Below, piece after piece: positions 62,822 to 64,000 of a stretch of 64,000 nt of DNA; position 1 is the first letter of the stretch; the number at the start of each line of letters is the position of its first letter. A model generated the notes under the pieces. That model was given only the letters and a program-made list of their open reading frames with translations, had not been told where the DNA came from and searched no databases. Origin of the DNA: an uncultured Lachnospiraceae bacterium (GTDB lineage Bacteria > Bacillota > Clostridia > Lachnospirales > Lachnospiraceae); NCBI GenBank assembly GCA_937920345.1, contig CALGVA010000073.1, positions 1-64,000 on the forward strand, written 5' to 3'. Position numbers and translations under genes: made by a program.

Positions 62822-63847
62822 TTAGTAGAGACTGCCGGAATTAACGACCGGCTGTGCGTCATGGTTGCCGCACAGGACTACCAGCAGATTGGATACCATC
62901 GCGGCCTTACGCTCTTCGTCAAGTTCTATGGTATGATTTTCACGCAGCCGTTCCAGAGCCATTTCGACCATGCCTACCGCGCCGTCCACGATCATTTTCC
63001 TTGCGTCGATAATAGCAGATGCCTGCTGTCTCTGCAGCATAACCGCCGCGATTTCGGGCGCATATGCGAGATAGGTGATTCTCGCTTCTATAATTTCAAG
63101 CCCCGCTTCCTCGACTTTGTTTTGAATCTCTTCGCGTATTCTTGCGGCTACCACTTCGCTGGAACCGCGCAGACTGCCTTCATCGGCCATGCCGTCTCCT
63201 GTGGTGTCCACATTGGGCGCTACGTCATAAGGGTAGATCCGCACGATGTTGCGAAGCGCGCTGTCACACTGCAGTGACAGAAATTCCTTATAGTTGTCTA
63301 CGTTAAAAACGGCTTTGGCTGTGTCCTTAATTCTCCAGGTTACCGCAATACCGATTTCCACCGGATTTCCCAGACAGTCGTTGATCTTTTGACGGCTGTT
63401 ATTCAGGGTCATGATTTTCATGGAAAGCTTTTTTGTGGGCAGCTCCTGACCGATATTGACAGAGGAATCGCCCGCACTTTTGACATCGCCGCTCTGGCTT
63501 AATCTTGTATGAGAGGCGGGGTTGACTGCGGAGCAAAACGGATTGACATAGTAGAAACCGTCGCCCTTGAGTGTGCCGATATATTTACCGAATAGAGTCA
63601 GTACCACTGCTTCCTGCGGCTTTAAGATTGTCAGACCGCAGAACAGAATCCAGCCCAGCAATATGAAAATAAGGCTTATTACAAAAACAGTGATCGTGAC
63701 CGGCGTAGCTGTCTCGCCTTCAAAGTGGATGATGCCGGCGATTACTCCGGCAATGGCGGCCGCATACAGCAGGAGGGTCAGGAGCAGCATCGTCAGCCCG
63801 CTCTTTTTGCCTTGCATCAGTTTTTCTTCTAAAATAGATTCACTCAT
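62822..63847 (-). CDS. SPFH/Band 7 domain membrane protein
   Basis: A 341-residue protein. A short polar start is followed by two membrane helices (about 20-75, ending ILFCGLTILKPQEAVV), then the SPFH domain (about 75-300) with LFGKYIGTLKGDGFYYVNPF, VTWRIKDTAKAVFNVDNYKEFL and ARITYLAYAPEIAAVMLQRQQA. A short acidic/hydrophobic end follows. Prokaryotic SPFH proteins organise membrane domains or protect against stress. ATG 63847 has GGAGG upstream. Immediately downstream is the RHH gene, and the two are one operon. Confidence 0.88.
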   Translation of the reverse strand: MSESILEEKLMQGKKSGLTMLLLTLLLYAAAIAGVIAGIIHFEGETATPVTITVFVISLIFILLGWILFCGLTILKPQEAVVLTLFGKYIGTLKGDGFYYVNPFCSAVNPASHTRLSQSGDVKSAGDSSVNIGQELPTKKLSMKIMTLNNSRQKINDCLGNPVEIGIAVTWRIKDTAKAVFNVDNYKEFLSLQCDSALRNIVRIYPYDVAPNVDTTGDGMADEGSLRGSSEVVAARIREEIQNKVEEAGLEIIEARITYLAYAPEIAAVMLQRQQASAIIDARKMIVDGAVGMVEMALERLRENHTIELDEERKAAMVSNLLVVLCGNHDAQPVVNSGSLY

Positions 63848-63933
63848 AATTTCCTCCGTTCCGAAGCGGCAATGCGCCATATGTGCCTTGTTCCGTGCAG
63901 TATAGTGGTATGCGCTTCTGGTAAATATTTGTT

Positions 63934-63971
63934 TGATATCATTATGATATCATATTGAATCAAAATGTCAA
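63934..63971 (-). promoter_or_regulatory. promoter and tandem palindromic operator of the SPFH-RHH operon
   Basis: Minus-strand TTGACA (63966-63971), 16-bp spacer and TATCAT (63944-63949). Two TGATATCA palindromes (63934-63941 and 63945-63952) are 11 bp apart, one helical turn, and the second overlaps the -10. This is the kind of spaced site used by ribbon-helix-helix repressors, so the RHH protein in the operon is the prime candidate to bind it. Confidence 0.65.
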
Positions 63972-64000
63972 GAGGGGTAAGAGAGAAATAAACATTCATG

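Overview
The window looks like chromosome of a gut-type Lachnospiraceae (Clostridia). The signs are strong AGGAGG-type ribosome sites, several GHKL and YesM-type two-component systems, a class B sortase, a giant secreted glycosidase ending in FIVAR and Lachnospiraceae-type beta repeats, and LytTR regulators. No rRNA, tRNA or CRISPR array was recognised.

Layout. (1) 1-8425: right end of an integrated conjugative or mobilizable element: an InlB-repeat surface protein (5' end off the window), a class B sortase, a small DUF6870-like protein and three consecutive large serine recombinases. The element stops inside an XRE-type regulator gene, whose 3' part resumes at about 8426 (junction 8421-8437). 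(2) 8426-12886: split regulator, DegV protein, a gene-poor stretch with dyads, and a LytTR/GHKL two-component pair. (3) 13025-14481: AbiEi/AbiEii type IV toxin-antitoxin operon with a palindromic operator laid over its promoter. (4) 14659-22452: a small ABC exporter, zinc-ribbon protein, two GNATs, a VOC protein, an MFS carrier, a DUF2130 protein and a TipA-like MerR regulator. (5) 22792-39299: a beta-mannan type utilisation locus: a 2730-residue secreted GH5-like enzyme, YesM/YesN two-component system, GH130 phosphorylase and an ABC sugar importer without its own ATPase. A 17-bp motif recurs upstream of the GH5, GH130 and importer units. (6) 39447-45998: CPBP protease, a second LytTR/GHKL pair and a MacB/FtsX-like ABC system. 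(7) 46063-52642: TrkA/TrkH potassium uptake and, divergently, a hybrid sensor kinase. (8) 52977-59501: DHA3-like MFS efflux, a compact type I toxin-antitoxin-like locus (small hydrophobic ORF, convergent antisense RNA, shared terminator), then DUF2200, DUF3795, DUF3788, PAP2, Gfo/Idh/MocA and radical SAM genes. (9) 59602-64000: a chemotaxis receptor whose 5' end is out of frame, a QueG-like iron-sulfur protein, and an SPFH plus ribbon-helix-helix operon with tandem palindromes at its promoter.

The best leads are the type I toxin-antitoxin candidate at 54394-54779, the GH5-like barrel interrupted by about 240 residues of Glu/Thr/Pro repeats, the recombinase trio sitting in a split xre gene, the common mannan-locus motif, and the possible RHH operator in front of the SPFH operon. 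All calls were made by reading the sequence; none was tested by database search.
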